Shown: positions 33,256-43,000 of the stretch, piece by piece
Layout: each line of letters opens with the position of its first letter
Numbering within the stretch: position 1 is the stretch's first letter
Source of the DNA: Chloroflexota bacterium
GTDB lineage: Bacteria > Chloroflexota > Anaerolineae > Anaerolineales > Villigracilaceae
Assembly (NCBI GenBank): GCA_029782225.1
Contig: JAKOVF010000200.1
Span: 1-64,000 of the forward strand
DNA length: 64,000 nucleotides
Reading direction: 5' to 3'
Position numbers and translations under genes: made by a program
The notes under the pieces: generated by a model
Database searches by the model: none
Told to the model about the DNA's origin: nothing
What the model saw: the letters and a program-made list of their open reading frames with translations, nothing else

Positions 33256-36200
33256 TTATGGAGTAACGATAAAGTTCTTCGCGCTGCTCCAGGGGCCGGT
33301 GCCAGCCGAGTTCCACGTTTGGATCCACCAGGTGTGGTTCCCGCTGTTCAGGTTCGTAACCGGTGTAACTGAGCAGGTCAAGGCAGTGCAGTTGGCATCA
33401 GCAGACGTGTACCACTTCTGGATCACAACCCCGCTCGGTCCATTCACCCACAGGTAATACCAGGTGGCCCCCGGGACCACATTCCAGGTGTAGGTCGGCG
33501 TGTGATTGGCTGTGCTGCCGCTCGGGGAGACCAACGCAACGGCGCCCAGTGGCGTGGTGGTGAAGCTCATACCTGCACTCCACGGACCAAGACCGCCTGC
33601 ATTCCACGTCTGGATCCACCAGGTGTGGTTCCCACCGTTCAGGGTTTTGGCCGGTGTGACGGAGCAGGTCGTACCATTGCAATTGGCATCCGCCGCTGTA
33701 AACCATTGCTGGATCACATTTCCGCTCGGTCCATTGACCCACAGGTAATACCAGGTCGCGCCTGCCACCTCGTTCCAGGTATAGGTTGGAGTGTAGTTGG
33801 CATTGATGCTTCCGATCGGCGAAACCAGCGTGGCGGCGCCCAGGGGTATGGTGGTGAAGCTCATACCGCTGCTCCAGGGGCCGGTGCCAGCCGGGTTCCA
33901 GGTTTGCACCCACCACGTATGGTTCCCACCGCCCAGAGTGGTAGCCGGTGTAACTGAGCAAGTCGAGGCGTTACAGTTGGCGTCCGCAGAGGTATACCAC
34001 TTTTTGATCACATTCCCACTGGGTCCGTTGACCCACAGGTAATACCAGGTCGCATCTGATGCCGCACTCCATGTATACGTAGGATTGTAATTCGCGCCGA
34101 TGTTACTGTTGGGAGAAATCGGCGTAACCGCAGGGACAGGGGATAAGTTGAACATCATGGCAGCGCTCCACGGGCCGGTCCCTGCCACGTTCCAGGTCTG
34201 CACCCACCAGGTGTAGCTTCCACTTGCCAGCGAGAGGTTCGGCGTCACGGAGCAGGTGATGCCTGAGCAAATAGCCGAAGCCTCATACCATTGGTTAAGG
34301 ACCTTCCCGGAAGGCCCGTTGATCCAAAGGTAATACCAGGTGGCTGGATCAGTCGTCGCATCATCCAATGAAATATCCCATGAGAACACAAGCTGCGAGG
34401 GCGTGATGGCACCGGCGGGAGCGCGCAGGCTGGCGGTTCCAGGTTTAAAGGGGGCAGTGATGCTAAAGGGGTCGCTCCATGGACCGTAGCCGCCCTCGTT
34501 CCAGGTCTGCACGTCCCAAATGTGATCCCCTCCTGCGAGCGGATTTGGAGATCGAGTGGAGCAAATACTGCCACTGCAAACGCTGTCGGCCTGATACCAC
34601 TGGGTAAAGACCACAGAGCCATCTGATCTGCGCGCGCGCAGGTAATACCAGGTTGCCAGGCTATCCACATTCCACACAAAAGTCGGCTGCGTAGAATCAA
34701 TGGCACCCAATGGAGATACCAAAGCAACCTTTCCCGGGGGCTGAACGAAACGGGCCGTGACTGTGATGGCCGCAGTCATGGTTACTGTGCAATCGCCTGT
34801 ACCGGAGCACCCGCCACCGCTCCAACCCACGAAGTTGGAACCCACAGCAGGTGCAGCGCTCAAGGTGACTGAAGTGTTGAACGCGTAGGTTTCAGAACAA
34901 TCCGAGCCGCAGTTGATGCCGGATGGGTTGCTGGTCACTGTTCCACTGCCATTACCGGATTTGCTGACGTTTAGTGGATAGCTCGATGGGACTGTGGCAG
35001 CGTCTGAAATGTTCGAGAACTGACTTCCGTTGGTATAACGCACCCATATCCCCTGGCCGCGATAATTATTGCCGGGTACTGTCCATGTCAGTGGTGATGT
35101 AATTGCCTGCGGTGTGCTGAAAATGGAGACGGCGTCAACATACAGGTCGGCGCTGCCGCTACGCCAGAAGTTGAAGGTCAGGAAGGCATCGCTAGGGTTG
35201 GTATTGAACGTGAAGTTCAGGGCAAATTCCTGATACTGATTGGGCGCGTTAAAGTCGGTTCCCCGCAGGCTCAGCGGCCCATATTCCGTCCCGCCTCCTT
35301 TCACGGAAATACGCGCCACCTCGCTGCTCGAAGTATTGTCGTTCACCTTGAGCCTGAAATAAGCCACCATGGGTACACCTTTGATGAAGGTCCAGTCATT
35401 CACCCAGGCAAAGGATTCGCCGTTACCCGGGTAGAGTCGATACGCCGTGCCGCCCCACGCTGCTGCGTCGGTAACGCGCTCTCCATTTCCCCACCACTTA
35501 CTGAACGAATCGGACGTATCATCAGCCAGCCATCCCGGGCTAAACTGCACCTGCGGCAGGGAGCCGCCGTCGAGATCGTAGAGCGTTACCTGGGACCAGG
35601 TGGCGGACATCTGCGCCGCGCCGAGTTCATTGAGCGGGACATTGGCACCCAGGTAGATGCTATCGCTCGCTGTCAGGCTGCGGTTGAATCGGTCACGTGT
35701 CTTTACGAACACATTGCGCCAACCCTCACCAGTCGTGAGCGTCCAGATCTTATTCGCGCTGTATGGTTCCCAACTCCCGCCGGAAAAATGGTCGTTGTTG
35801 CTGACCATCATCTGGGTCGCGGCAGCCAGGCCAGCAAAGCCTCCCGAGGTTGAGCGGTCATAGATATACAGATTCACACTGGGGTTTGTTGTGGAAATGG
35901 CTTCGTTTTCAATGATGACAGGGGCATACACAGCGTCACTGCCGAAATCCTGAGTGACGTAGCCGCGCCCATCACTGTCGCGACGATAATAACCGAGTCC
36001 AATCTCGCGCAGGCTGGGATTAAGCAAATTGGCGCGGTGCCCGGAGCTGTTCATCCAACCTGCGATCGCATCTTCGGGAGTGACGTAGCCGCAAAAGGCA
36101 TTTTCCCACCCGGCAGATCCCAGGTAGCCAAAGGCCAAAGCGCGGTAATCGGGCCACTGACCCTGGGTATCCTGATGTCCGCAAAAACCAGAAGGACGGT

Positions 36201-36465
36201 TCTCCGTTGAATCCCACGAAAACCAGCGCGCGGCATGGGTCAGCTGAAGGTTCCAGCGCAAAGGTGGGACGCCATTATCGCGGCGGGCCAAATTGCCAAG
36301 ATACACTGTGCGCGCTTCATCATATAGGAGCGCTGGAGTTTGAACAGTGGGATCATAACCACCCTGCGCACGTACCCCTGGGGTCTGCTTCGAGCACATC
36401 GCCAGCAGAAAGAATAAGACAGCCAAAGATCGAATAGCTTTTTTATGGAAACGGCCAATGTTCAT
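33256..36465 (-). CDS. Secreted CAP/SCP-domain protein with five C-terminal repeats
   Basis: 1069 residues from the ATG complementary to 36463-36465, chosen for GGAGG just upstream; the frame opens 13 codons earlier. A signal peptide ends near GVRAQG. A CAP (SCP/PR-1) domain lies at about 40-190, with LRWNLQLTHAARWFSWD, GWENAFCGYVTPEDAIAGWM and GHRANLLNPSLREIGLGYY. A region of beta-rich sequence follows (about 190-480), then a bacterial repeat near 500-580 with GTVTSNPSGINCGSDCSE and FVGWSGGGCSG. Five ATWYYLW modules end the protein. Binding, adhesion or lipid sequestration is plausible; no enzymatic claim is made. Confidence 0.88.
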   Translation of the reverse strand: MNIGRFHKKAIRSLAVLFFLLAMCSKQTPGVRAQGGYDPTVQTPALLYDEARTVYLGNLARRDNGVPPLRWNLQLTHAARWFSWDSTENRPSGFCGHQDTQGQWPDYRALAFGYLGSAGWENAFCGYVTPEDAIAGWMNSSGHRANLLNPSLREIGLGYYRRDSDGRGYVTQDFGSDAVYAPVIIENEAISTTNPSVNLYIYDRSTSGGFAGLAAATQMMVSNNDHFSGGSWEPYSANKIWTLTTGEGWRNVFVKTRDRFNRSLTASDSIYLGANVPLNELGAAQMSATWSQVTLYDLDGGSLPQVQFSPGWLADDTSDSFSKWWGNGERVTDAAAWGGTAYRLYPGNGESFAWVNDWTFIKGVPMVAYFRLKVNDNTSSSEVARISVKGGGTEYGPLSLRGTDFNAPNQYQEFALNFTFNTNPSDAFLTFNFWRSGSADLYVDAVSIFSTPQAITSPLTWTVPGNNYRGQGIWVRYTNGSQFSNISDAATVPSSYPLNVSKSGNGSGTVTSNPSGINCGSDCSETYAFNTSVTLSAAPAVGSNFVGWSGGGCSGTGDCTVTMTAAITVTARFVQPPGKVALVSPLGAIDSTQPTFVWNVDSLATWYYLRARRSDGSVVFTQWYQADSVCSGSICSTRSPNPLAGGDHIWDVQTWNEGGYGPWSDPFSITAPFKPGTASLRAPAGAITPSQLVFSWDISLDDATTDPATWYYLWINGPSGKVLNQWYEASAICSGITCSVTPNLSLASGSYTWWVQTWNVAGTGPWSAAMMFNLSPVPAVTPISPNSNIGANYNPTYTWSAASDATWYYLWVNGPSGNVIKKWYTSADANCNASTCSVTPATTLGGGNHTWWVQTWNPAGTGPWSSGMSFTTIPLGAATLVSPIGSINANYTPTYTWNEVAGATWYYLWVNGPSGNVIQQWFTAADANCNGTTCSVTPAKTLNGGNHTWWIQTWNAGGLGPWSAGMSFTTTPLGAVALVSPSGSTANHTPTYTWNVVPGATWYYLWVNGPSGVVIQKWYTSADANCTALTCSVTPVTNLNSGNHTWWIQTWNSAGTGPWSSAKNFIVTP

Positions 36466-36502
36466 CAAAACCTCCATCCCTGATAATCGTTGTCCCAAAA
36501 GC

Positions 36503-36508
36503 ATTGTA
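36503..36508 (-). promoter_or_regulatory. -10 element of the CAP-domain gene
   Basis: TACAAT on the minus strand, about 37 nt before the chosen ATG. No good -35 is visible. Confidence 0.4.
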
Positions 36509-36614
36509 CCAATCTGCCTGGCTGAATCTTGTCATTGTAATGAAATCACACTGCTACGGGAATCAAATCTCTGAATAGACTGACACCTGCTCCGACGATA
36601 GGCCGAAACAAAGC

Positions 36615-36640
36615 ACGCCCGGCATGAAAATGCCGGGCGT
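36615..36640 (-). terminator. Terminator after the RCK/KimA operon
   Basis: ACGCCCGGCAT (36615-36625) pairs with ATGCCGGGCGT (36630-36640). T-rich tracts lie on both sides (GTTGCTTTTT on plus, GCTTTGTTTC on minus), so it may work both ways. Confidence 0.8.
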
Positions 36641-36658
36641 GTTGCTTTTTGCAAACCT

Positions 36659-37342
36659 CTATTTTCTCGTCGGGTACACTGCCGGGGCCAGCAATTTTGC
36701 GAGCTGTTCCGCGCCGGCGTCATCGGTGATCGCGAGCACTTCATCCCCCTCCTCGAGAGGCGTGGTGCCGCGCGGCAGTGTGATCTGCCCATCGCGGATG
36801 ATGGCCGCAATGACGCATTGATCAGGCAGGCCGAGGTCTTTGAGGGCCACCCCGATCGCCCTCGCTCCACGCGGCACTTTCTCCTCAACCAGCGAATAGC
36901 GTCCGCGGCGGAGTTTCAGAAGGGTCATCATATCGCCCATGGACATTTCTTCCTCGATCAGGTGAGCCATCACGTCAGCCTGCGTGATCTTCTCGTCCAC
37001 GTGGAAGTCCTGGTCGAACAGCCACGCGTCACGCGGGTTGTTGACACGCGCGATCGTGCGGGTCACGTTGAAAAGCTTTCGTCCCAGATAACAGATCACC
37101 AGGTTCGAGGCGTCATCAGCCGTGCACGCCACGAGAACATTGGCTCTGTCTAATCCCGCCTGCTTCAAGACATTGGGATCCGTAGCAACCCCCTCGAAGA
37201 TCGTTTCTGTGGGCAATTCATGATGAAGGCGTACAAGAAGTTCACGGCGGTGTTCGATCAGCCGCACTTCGTAATCCTGATTGAGCAACTGGCTTGCCAG
37301 TTGCGCCCCGGTCCGCCCACCACCAGCAATGAGTACAAACAT
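36659..37342 (-). CDS. TrkA-type RCK protein 2 (potassium uptake regulator)
   Basis: 227 residues. The N-terminal Rossmann RCK domain starts MFVLIAGGGRTGAQLASQLL, with acidic Glu after the second strand (VRLIEHR), so it probably binds NAD(H) or a nucleotide. RCK_C lies at about 145-225 (LPDQCVIAAIIRDGQITLPRG). It is the last gene of an operon with another RCK protein (10-nt gap) and a KimA-like transporter. Such subunits gate potassium transporters at the cytoplasmic side. No Trk/Ktr membrane subunit is present. Confidence 0.92.
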   Translation of the reverse strand: MFVLIAGGGRTGAQLASQLLNQDYEVRLIEHRRELLVRLHHELPTETIFEGVATDPNVLKQAGLDRANVLVACTADDASNLVICYLGRKLFNVTRTIARVNNPRDAWLFDQDFHVDEKITQADVMAHLIEEEMSMGDMMTLLKLRRGRYSLVEEKVPRGARAIGVALKDLGLPDQCVIAAIIRDGQITLPRGTTPLEEGDEVLAITDDAGAEQLAKLLAPAVYPTRK

Positions 37343-37352
37343 AGTATTCCTC

Positions 37353-38006
37353 CTAGTCTCCCACGTACCTGCGCAAGGTTTTCATTCCATCCAGCGTGGC
37401 ACTGACCGTCAGGATATCGCCGCCCTTGAGCTTGATGGTCGGCTGCGGCATTTCGGACCTGCCTGCGCGAGTGAGCGCGACCGCAATACAATCGGAACAA
37501 CCAACCATCAGTTCTGCAAGGGATTTGCCTTCCCAGGCGGGTGGGATCATCATTTCGTAGACTTCAACCTCTCCGTTTCCCGCGGAGAATACAGCACGGA
37601 AGGACGCATCGATCAATAGTTCCTGCAAACGCTCCGCCCCCCAGGCTGTGGAACTGACCAGCTGCAGGCCAAAGGCCTCCAGCATGTCGCGCATGGCCGG
37701 GTCATAGTTCCGGACAACAATCCGTTTGACATTTGGATAATGCGTGCGGACTGTATGACCGACCACGGCGTTCATGGTATCCGCATTGGTAACAACGGCA
37801 ACACCATCGGCCTTCTCGATCCCGGCCCGCTCCAATGTGTCAACCGAAAGGGCATCGCCTTCTGTGGTACGCCCTCGAAAGTCTGGATGGAGGCGGTTGA
37901 ATGCTTTTGTCTCGCTATCCACCACCACGACCTGATGTCCATTTTTGAAGAGACGGAAGGCAAGGTCTGCGCCTACCCGCCCACATCCAACAACAATGAA
38001 GTTCAT
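37353..38006 (-). CDS. TrkA-type RCK protein 1 (potassium uptake regulator)
   Basis: 217 residues. RCK_N begins MNFIVVGCGRVGADLAFRLF with acidic VVVVDSE after the second strand. RCK_C covers about 130-215 (SLAELMVGCSDCIAVALTRA). It lies 12 nt after the KimA-like gene and 10 nt before the second RCK gene. The two may form a heteromeric regulatory ring. Binding of c-di-AMP, known for some RCK_C domains, is possible but not visible in the sequence. Confidence 0.92.
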   Translation of the reverse strand: MNFIVVGCGRVGADLAFRLFKNGHQVVVVDSETKAFNRLHPDFRGRTTEGDALSVDTLERAGIEKADGVAVVTNADTMNAVVGHTVRTHYPNVKRIVVRNYDPAMRDMLEAFGLQLVSSTAWGAERLQELLIDASFRAVFSAGNGEVEVYEMMIPPAWEGKSLAELMVGCSDCIAVALTRAGRSEMPQPTIKLKGGDILTVSATLDGMKTLRRYVGD

Positions 38007-38018
38007 GAAATAAACTCC

Positions 38019-39986
38019 TTACTTTGCCTCATTCGGCGTCTTTACATGATAAGGCACATTGGTAATGACGATGCCCGGCTGGTTTCTTAATTGACTTCGC
38101 AGTAGCTCTGCAGTATTCGTATGCAGTGTGCTGGTGATACGGTTTTCAGAGACGAATTCCGGCACAACGATTGTGATCGTCTCGCCCGGCTGGCGCTGGT
38201 CAGCAATATCTGCAATGTATTCAAGCAGCGGCTCGATGAAGAGGCGGTAAGGCGAATCCAGCATAACCAGACGGACTCCTTCGCCCCACATTTCCCATTT
38301 CTTACGAACCTTCTCGGCCTCATCCGGTTCGATCAAAATGTGCACTGCGGTCACATCCGACGAGAGCATGCGCGCGTAGCGAAGTGCAGCAAGTGTCCCC
38401 TGATGCACTCCACTGACCGGCATGATCACACGATGGCGGGTGGAATGGGGCGGCAGGACACCAAAATTCTCAAGCGAGAGCTTGCTGGCAAGGTTTTTAT
38501 AATGACGATGGATGGACCAAAAGATCGTAACCAGGACCGGGATGAGCACCAACACAACATACGCGCCATCGCGGAATTTCGTTATGGCGAACACCAGCAT
38601 GACGATCGCGGTGCAAACGGATCCGAAACCGTTAATGATCATCTTGTGCAGCCAGTCCTGCTGATAGTGAATAGTCGAACCACGCTCAGAAATTTGCTGG
38701 CCGGGTTGAAGCTTTCCGATCTTCCACCAGCGATGGGCCATGCCTGCTTGAGACAGCGTGAACGACAAGAACACACCGATGGCATAAAGCGGGATCAAAC
38801 GCGTGACACTGGCACGGAAGATGATCAGAAGGATGGATGCAATGATGGCCAGCGTGCTTATCCCGCGTGAGTACACCAGACGGCTACCCCGATAGGTAAG
38901 TTGCCGCGGAAGAAATCCATCCCTGGCAGCCAGGGCGCTCAAGCGCGGGAAATCTGCGAATGCGGTGTTGGCAGCCATAATGAGGATCACCGTCGTAGCC
39001 GCGATTAACATCAGGTAGAGAAGTCCGCGTCCATCAAAAATCGTGCGGGCCAATTGCGAAATGACCGTCTCGCTTTCGGATGGGATGGCACCAATCTGCT
39101 TTGTGATAAATGAGATGGCAAGGAACAGGGAGCCTAGGATCAGAGCCATCCAGATCAAAGTAATACCAGCGTTCCTGCTGCGAGGCTCTTTAAAAGCCGT
39201 GATCCCATTGGAGATGGCTTCGACGCCGGTTAGAGCGGTGGTCCCACTGGCAAATGCATGCAAGATCAGAAAAGGAGTAACCTTCGCAGCAGCTTCAATG
39301 GCTTCCATTTCCGGCGGGCTGGGGACAGTGCCAAGTGTATGAGTAACAAGCAGCTTAAAGAGGCCAATGCCAACTGTGATGTACATCATAAAGACGAAGA
39401 AATAAGTTGGAATGGCAAAAGCCGAACCAGATTCCTTGACCCCGCGCAAATTGATCAGCATGATGAACATGATGAATGAGACTGAGAGCAGGACACGGAA
39501 ATCGTATAGCTGAGGGAATGCAGACGTGATCTGCGCCACACCTGAAGCAATGGATACGGAGACCGTGAGGATGTAGTCAGTCAGAAGAGAAGCGGCGGCA
39601 ATCAGAGCTGGAAGCTCACCCAGATTGTCACGTGCAACAATATAGGCGCCGCCGCCATCCGGATAGGCGTGGATTGTCTGCTCATAAGAAATGGTGACAA
39701 TTGCCAGCAGGACCACAATCGCTATGGAAATGGGAAATACATAACCAAAGGCGATGGTCCCTGCTGCGGCAAGGATCACCAGAATTTCCTGTGTTGCGTA
39801 GGCCGTAGAAGAAAGTGCGTCAGACGCAAAGACAGCCAGACCGACGATTTTTCGTATGGTCTGATGGGGAGCATCTGCAGTGGATAAAGGTTCACCGATC
39901 AGCCATGAGCGCCAGGTGTGGCGGGGTTTATGCCCTGCCTTGCGCTCGATGATGGATGTTTGAGAATTGTCTTCAGGATTAATCAT
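38019..39986 (-). CDS. KimA-like potassium transporter (APC superfamily)
   Basis: 655 residues with 12 predicted membrane helices and a cytoplasmic C-terminal domain. It matches the KimA (YdaO) pattern of Bacillus: ASDALSSTAYATQEIL near 50, YPDGGGAYIVARDNLGELP near 108, TDYILTVSVSIASGVAQIT, ALTGVEAISNGITAFKEP and LIPLYAIGVFLSFTLSQAGM. KimA takes up K+ with protons. The two RCK genes directly downstream strengthen a K+ role over amino acid transport. The C-terminal part (about 480-655) resembles a USP-like domain. Confidence 0.85.
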   Translation of the reverse strand: MINPEDNSQTSIIERKAGHKPRHTWRSWLIGEPLSTADAPHQTIRKIVGLAVFASDALSSTAYATQEILVILAAAGTIAFGYVFPISIAIVVLLAIVTISYEQTIHAYPDGGGAYIVARDNLGELPALIAAASLLTDYILTVSVSIASGVAQITSAFPQLYDFRVLLSVSFIMFIMLINLRGVKESGSAFAIPTYFFVFMMYITVGIGLFKLLVTHTLGTVPSPPEMEAIEAAAKVTPFLILHAFASGTTALTGVEAISNGITAFKEPRSRNAGITLIWMALILGSLFLAISFITKQIGAIPSESETVISQLARTIFDGRGLLYLMLIAATTVILIMAANTAFADFPRLSALAARDGFLPRQLTYRGSRLVYSRGISTLAIIASILLIIFRASVTRLIPLYAIGVFLSFTLSQAGMAHRWWKIGKLQPGQQISERGSTIHYQQDWLHKMIINGFGSVCTAIVMLVFAITKFRDGAYVVLVLIPVLVTIFWSIHRHYKNLASKLSLENFGVLPPHSTRHRVIMPVSGVHQGTLAALRYARMLSSDVTAVHILIEPDEAEKVRKKWEMWGEGVRLVMLDSPYRLFIEPLLEYIADIADQRQPGETITIVVPEFVSENRITSTLHTNTAELLRSQLRNQPGIVITNVPYHVKTPNEAK

Positions 39987-40039
39987 GACTTCCAGTTACA
40001 GACAAAAATATAGCCCTCCGCGTGCGAGAGCAGGCGGCT

Positions 40040-40045
40040 ATTATA
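40040..40045 (-). promoter_or_regulatory. -10 element of the kimA-like operon
   Basis: TATAAT on the minus strand, about 54 nt before the ATG at 39986. No convincing -35. It lies just past the end of the histidine kinase gene. Confidence 0.45.
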
Positions 40046-40093
40046 CAGGCTAGTTGCATAAACGACCAGAACCATGGCGTATTACAAATCTGT

Positions 40094-43000
40094 TCACAAC
40101 GCGGATTTCACAGCTTTGGGCTGTGCGAGCGGGACTTTTAGGAAGAACGTACTGCCCTTGCCCACCTCGCTTTCGACCCTTACGCTTCCGCCATGGCTCT
40201 CAGCAATCGAATGGACAATCGCCAGGCCCAGTCCCGTCCCATGCTGGGCGCGCGCTTCCCGCTGTTTGCCGCGATAGAACTTCTCGAACAGGTGTGGCAT
40301 ATCATCCGCTGGAATGCCGATGCCAGAATCTCTCACCTCAAACACAATATGCTCAGGCTCAGACTGGACGCGGATATTGACGTTTCCGCCCTCAGGCGTG
40401 TATTTGATTGCATTCTCGACCAGGTTATAGATGGCCTGATGCAGCAACGCGCCATCTGCTTCCAGCGCGTGAGGCATATCCTTGGGTATTTCGACGTTCA
40501 GCGCAATATTCTTCTGGTTCGCCTGCAACTGCAACGCGCTGGTCACGCGCTCGAGGATATCGAGCACCGGCACATTTTCGACCTGTAGACCGACTCCGAT
40601 ATCGATGCGGCCCAGGTCCAGGAGGTTGTTCACCAAACGGGACATATTCTCCACGCCCGTGATAATCTTCTTGACATAACCCTGCTGCTGCTCATTCAGC
40701 TCGCCGACCATTTCCAGCATGGTGGCATAGCCGCGCATCAACGTGAGCGGAGAGCGCAGGTCGTGACTCACGGTCGCGACGAACTCGGATTTCATCGTAT
40801 CCAGTTCCTTGAAATGCGTCACGTCGCGCATAATGCAAACGCGTCCTATATTGCGACCCTCCACCATAACCGAAGAGGCGGTGGCAAGGTAGGTACGTTT
40901 ATCGGGCAACACGATCTCTGCAGATTGATTCTCACTGGATGCGCCCTGCAATAAAGCGATCAGCGGCTTGAGCTTGATCACCTTCTCAGTCGGTTCTCCG
41001 CCGCTTCTCGTTTCGGTCATGCTCAGGGCATGCGCAGCGGCCCGGTTGGCAAGCAGGAGGCGGTTGCGGTGATCGGTCACCAGAACGGGATCCGGCGTCG
41101 AGTTAATGATCGCCTCAAGCTGACGGCGTGAGGCTTCCACATTGAGATAGAGATGCGCATTCGCGACAGCCAGCGCGGCCTGACCAGCCAGGGTGGTCAC
41201 AAAACGGACATCTGCCTCCGAGAACATGCGCGGCTGTTCGTAGCCGGCCCACACCACGCCGTAATATCTATTCTCATGCTGCAATGCAACCGCCAGCAGG
41301 GCAAGCGGCTGAGGCAGTGAAGAGTCAAGTTTCAGTTCGCGCGAGCGGCTCAAATTCGGCAGGACCGTCTGTTCCTGTCTCTGCGCAAGCGCAAGGATTT
41401 GATCATCCAGGTGCGAATACATATCCCGCGCCGGGCCCAGCGAAAATCGCGACGGCAGTTCGACCGGCGTCTCCGGCAGGATGGACGGTGACAGCACTAC
41501 ACGGACAGAGTTCGCGCCGGTGGAAAGGATCGCTTCCAGCACCGGCTTGACCGCGTCCTGCATCTCCAGACTGGATGCCACTCCCTGACTCACGCGCAGA
41601 AGACGGTTCAGCTCTTCGAGGCGTCCCTGCAAACTGGAACGCATCTGCTCGAACGCGCGCCGCAGTTGCCCCACCTCATCCACGCCTTCGACGTGGAGTG
41701 GATGATCGAGATTGCCATCTGCAATTCGGTTTGCCTCCGCGGCGAGGTTTTGCAGAGAGCGAGTGATCACACGCAAGCCAACCCGCAAAGAGACCAACGC
41801 AATAAACGCCAGCACGATGATCATCACTGAGAGCGGAACAGCAATGCTCAATGCCAGTTGCTGCGCCTGCTGCGCCGGGACCGTCAGCACAATGGACCAG
41901 GGCCTCCCAACAACGGGCTGGTAATACACCATCTGCCGCGCGCCATTGGCAGAGGTGTCATCAAAGAAGCCGGCCTGCTCCGTGCGAGTTACAACATAAT
42001 CCGGCTGGTCTGACTCCGAGCGATAAATGACCTTTCCGTTTTCATCGAGCACATAGCCGGTTCCATCCAGGTCCTTCATATTGTCAATGCTGTGGATCAG
42101 GGGCAGCGTAAGTGGATTTGTCTCCAGTGTAGTACGGCCGATGAGGACTCGCTGGACCTGCCCCGCCTTATCCACGATCGCAACAAGGAATGAAACCCGC
42201 GCCGTATCCTCCGCAGCAACAGGCGGAATGGAGTAGATCTGAGTCAGCACCCCGTCCGAGGCAAGCATCATTCCACTTTGCTCATCGGGATAGAGCGCAA
42301 AATTTCCGCGCGCCGACTGAGGATAGCCCGCCAGCAGGGTTCCTCCCTTTGCATCCAGCACAAAGAATTGGTCAAAATACGGAACGGCCTGCAGACGCTG
42401 ACCGATGAGCGAAGTCAATTCCGGGTCGGTTGCATCGAGCAGGCGCGGGTCAGATGCGAGCTGCACCGCAAGGTTCTGCCCGGTCTCGAGGAAAAATGGC
42501 ACACTTTGAGCGGCTGCCTCCGCCGCGCTCGACAAACGGTTGCGAAACATGTCGCGCGCGGCACGGCCCGCCACAATCCAGTCGCCGATCAATAAGGTGA
42601 GCAGCAGGAGCGAGATAAATGTGCCGGTGGCGAAAAGGAAACGGGTTTCGAGGCTCCGTTCGCCGGGCGAGGGCATCAGGGTCTGTTTGGAACTCAACCG
42701 TCCCGGAGAAACCTGCGCAACGACCTGGCCCACCGCGCCCGCAATCAGCATCTCCAGGCCGAAGATCAACGTCACAATGCCGGCATTGCTCAGCGCAAAA
42801 TCCAGGCGTGCCGCGACTGAAGTGGAGGCATCCGTGCCCCACTGCGTGAAGAGGGCGGCGATCACATAGAATAAAGTATGGAACGGGACCAGGATCAATG
42901 TGCTGACGAGGGGTTGACGTAGAAAAGCATACGCCGGCGTACGATAGCGCTGGCGCGTATTGACCGCATACCACACCCCCATCATCGAAAACTCAATTGT

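Noticed and set aside
30695-34700. Regularly spaced similar sequences that resemble a direct-repeat array
   Set aside because: They are protein-coding modules of about 280-310 bp in two secreted proteins, not CRISPR repeats; unit length and lack of unique spacers rule that out.
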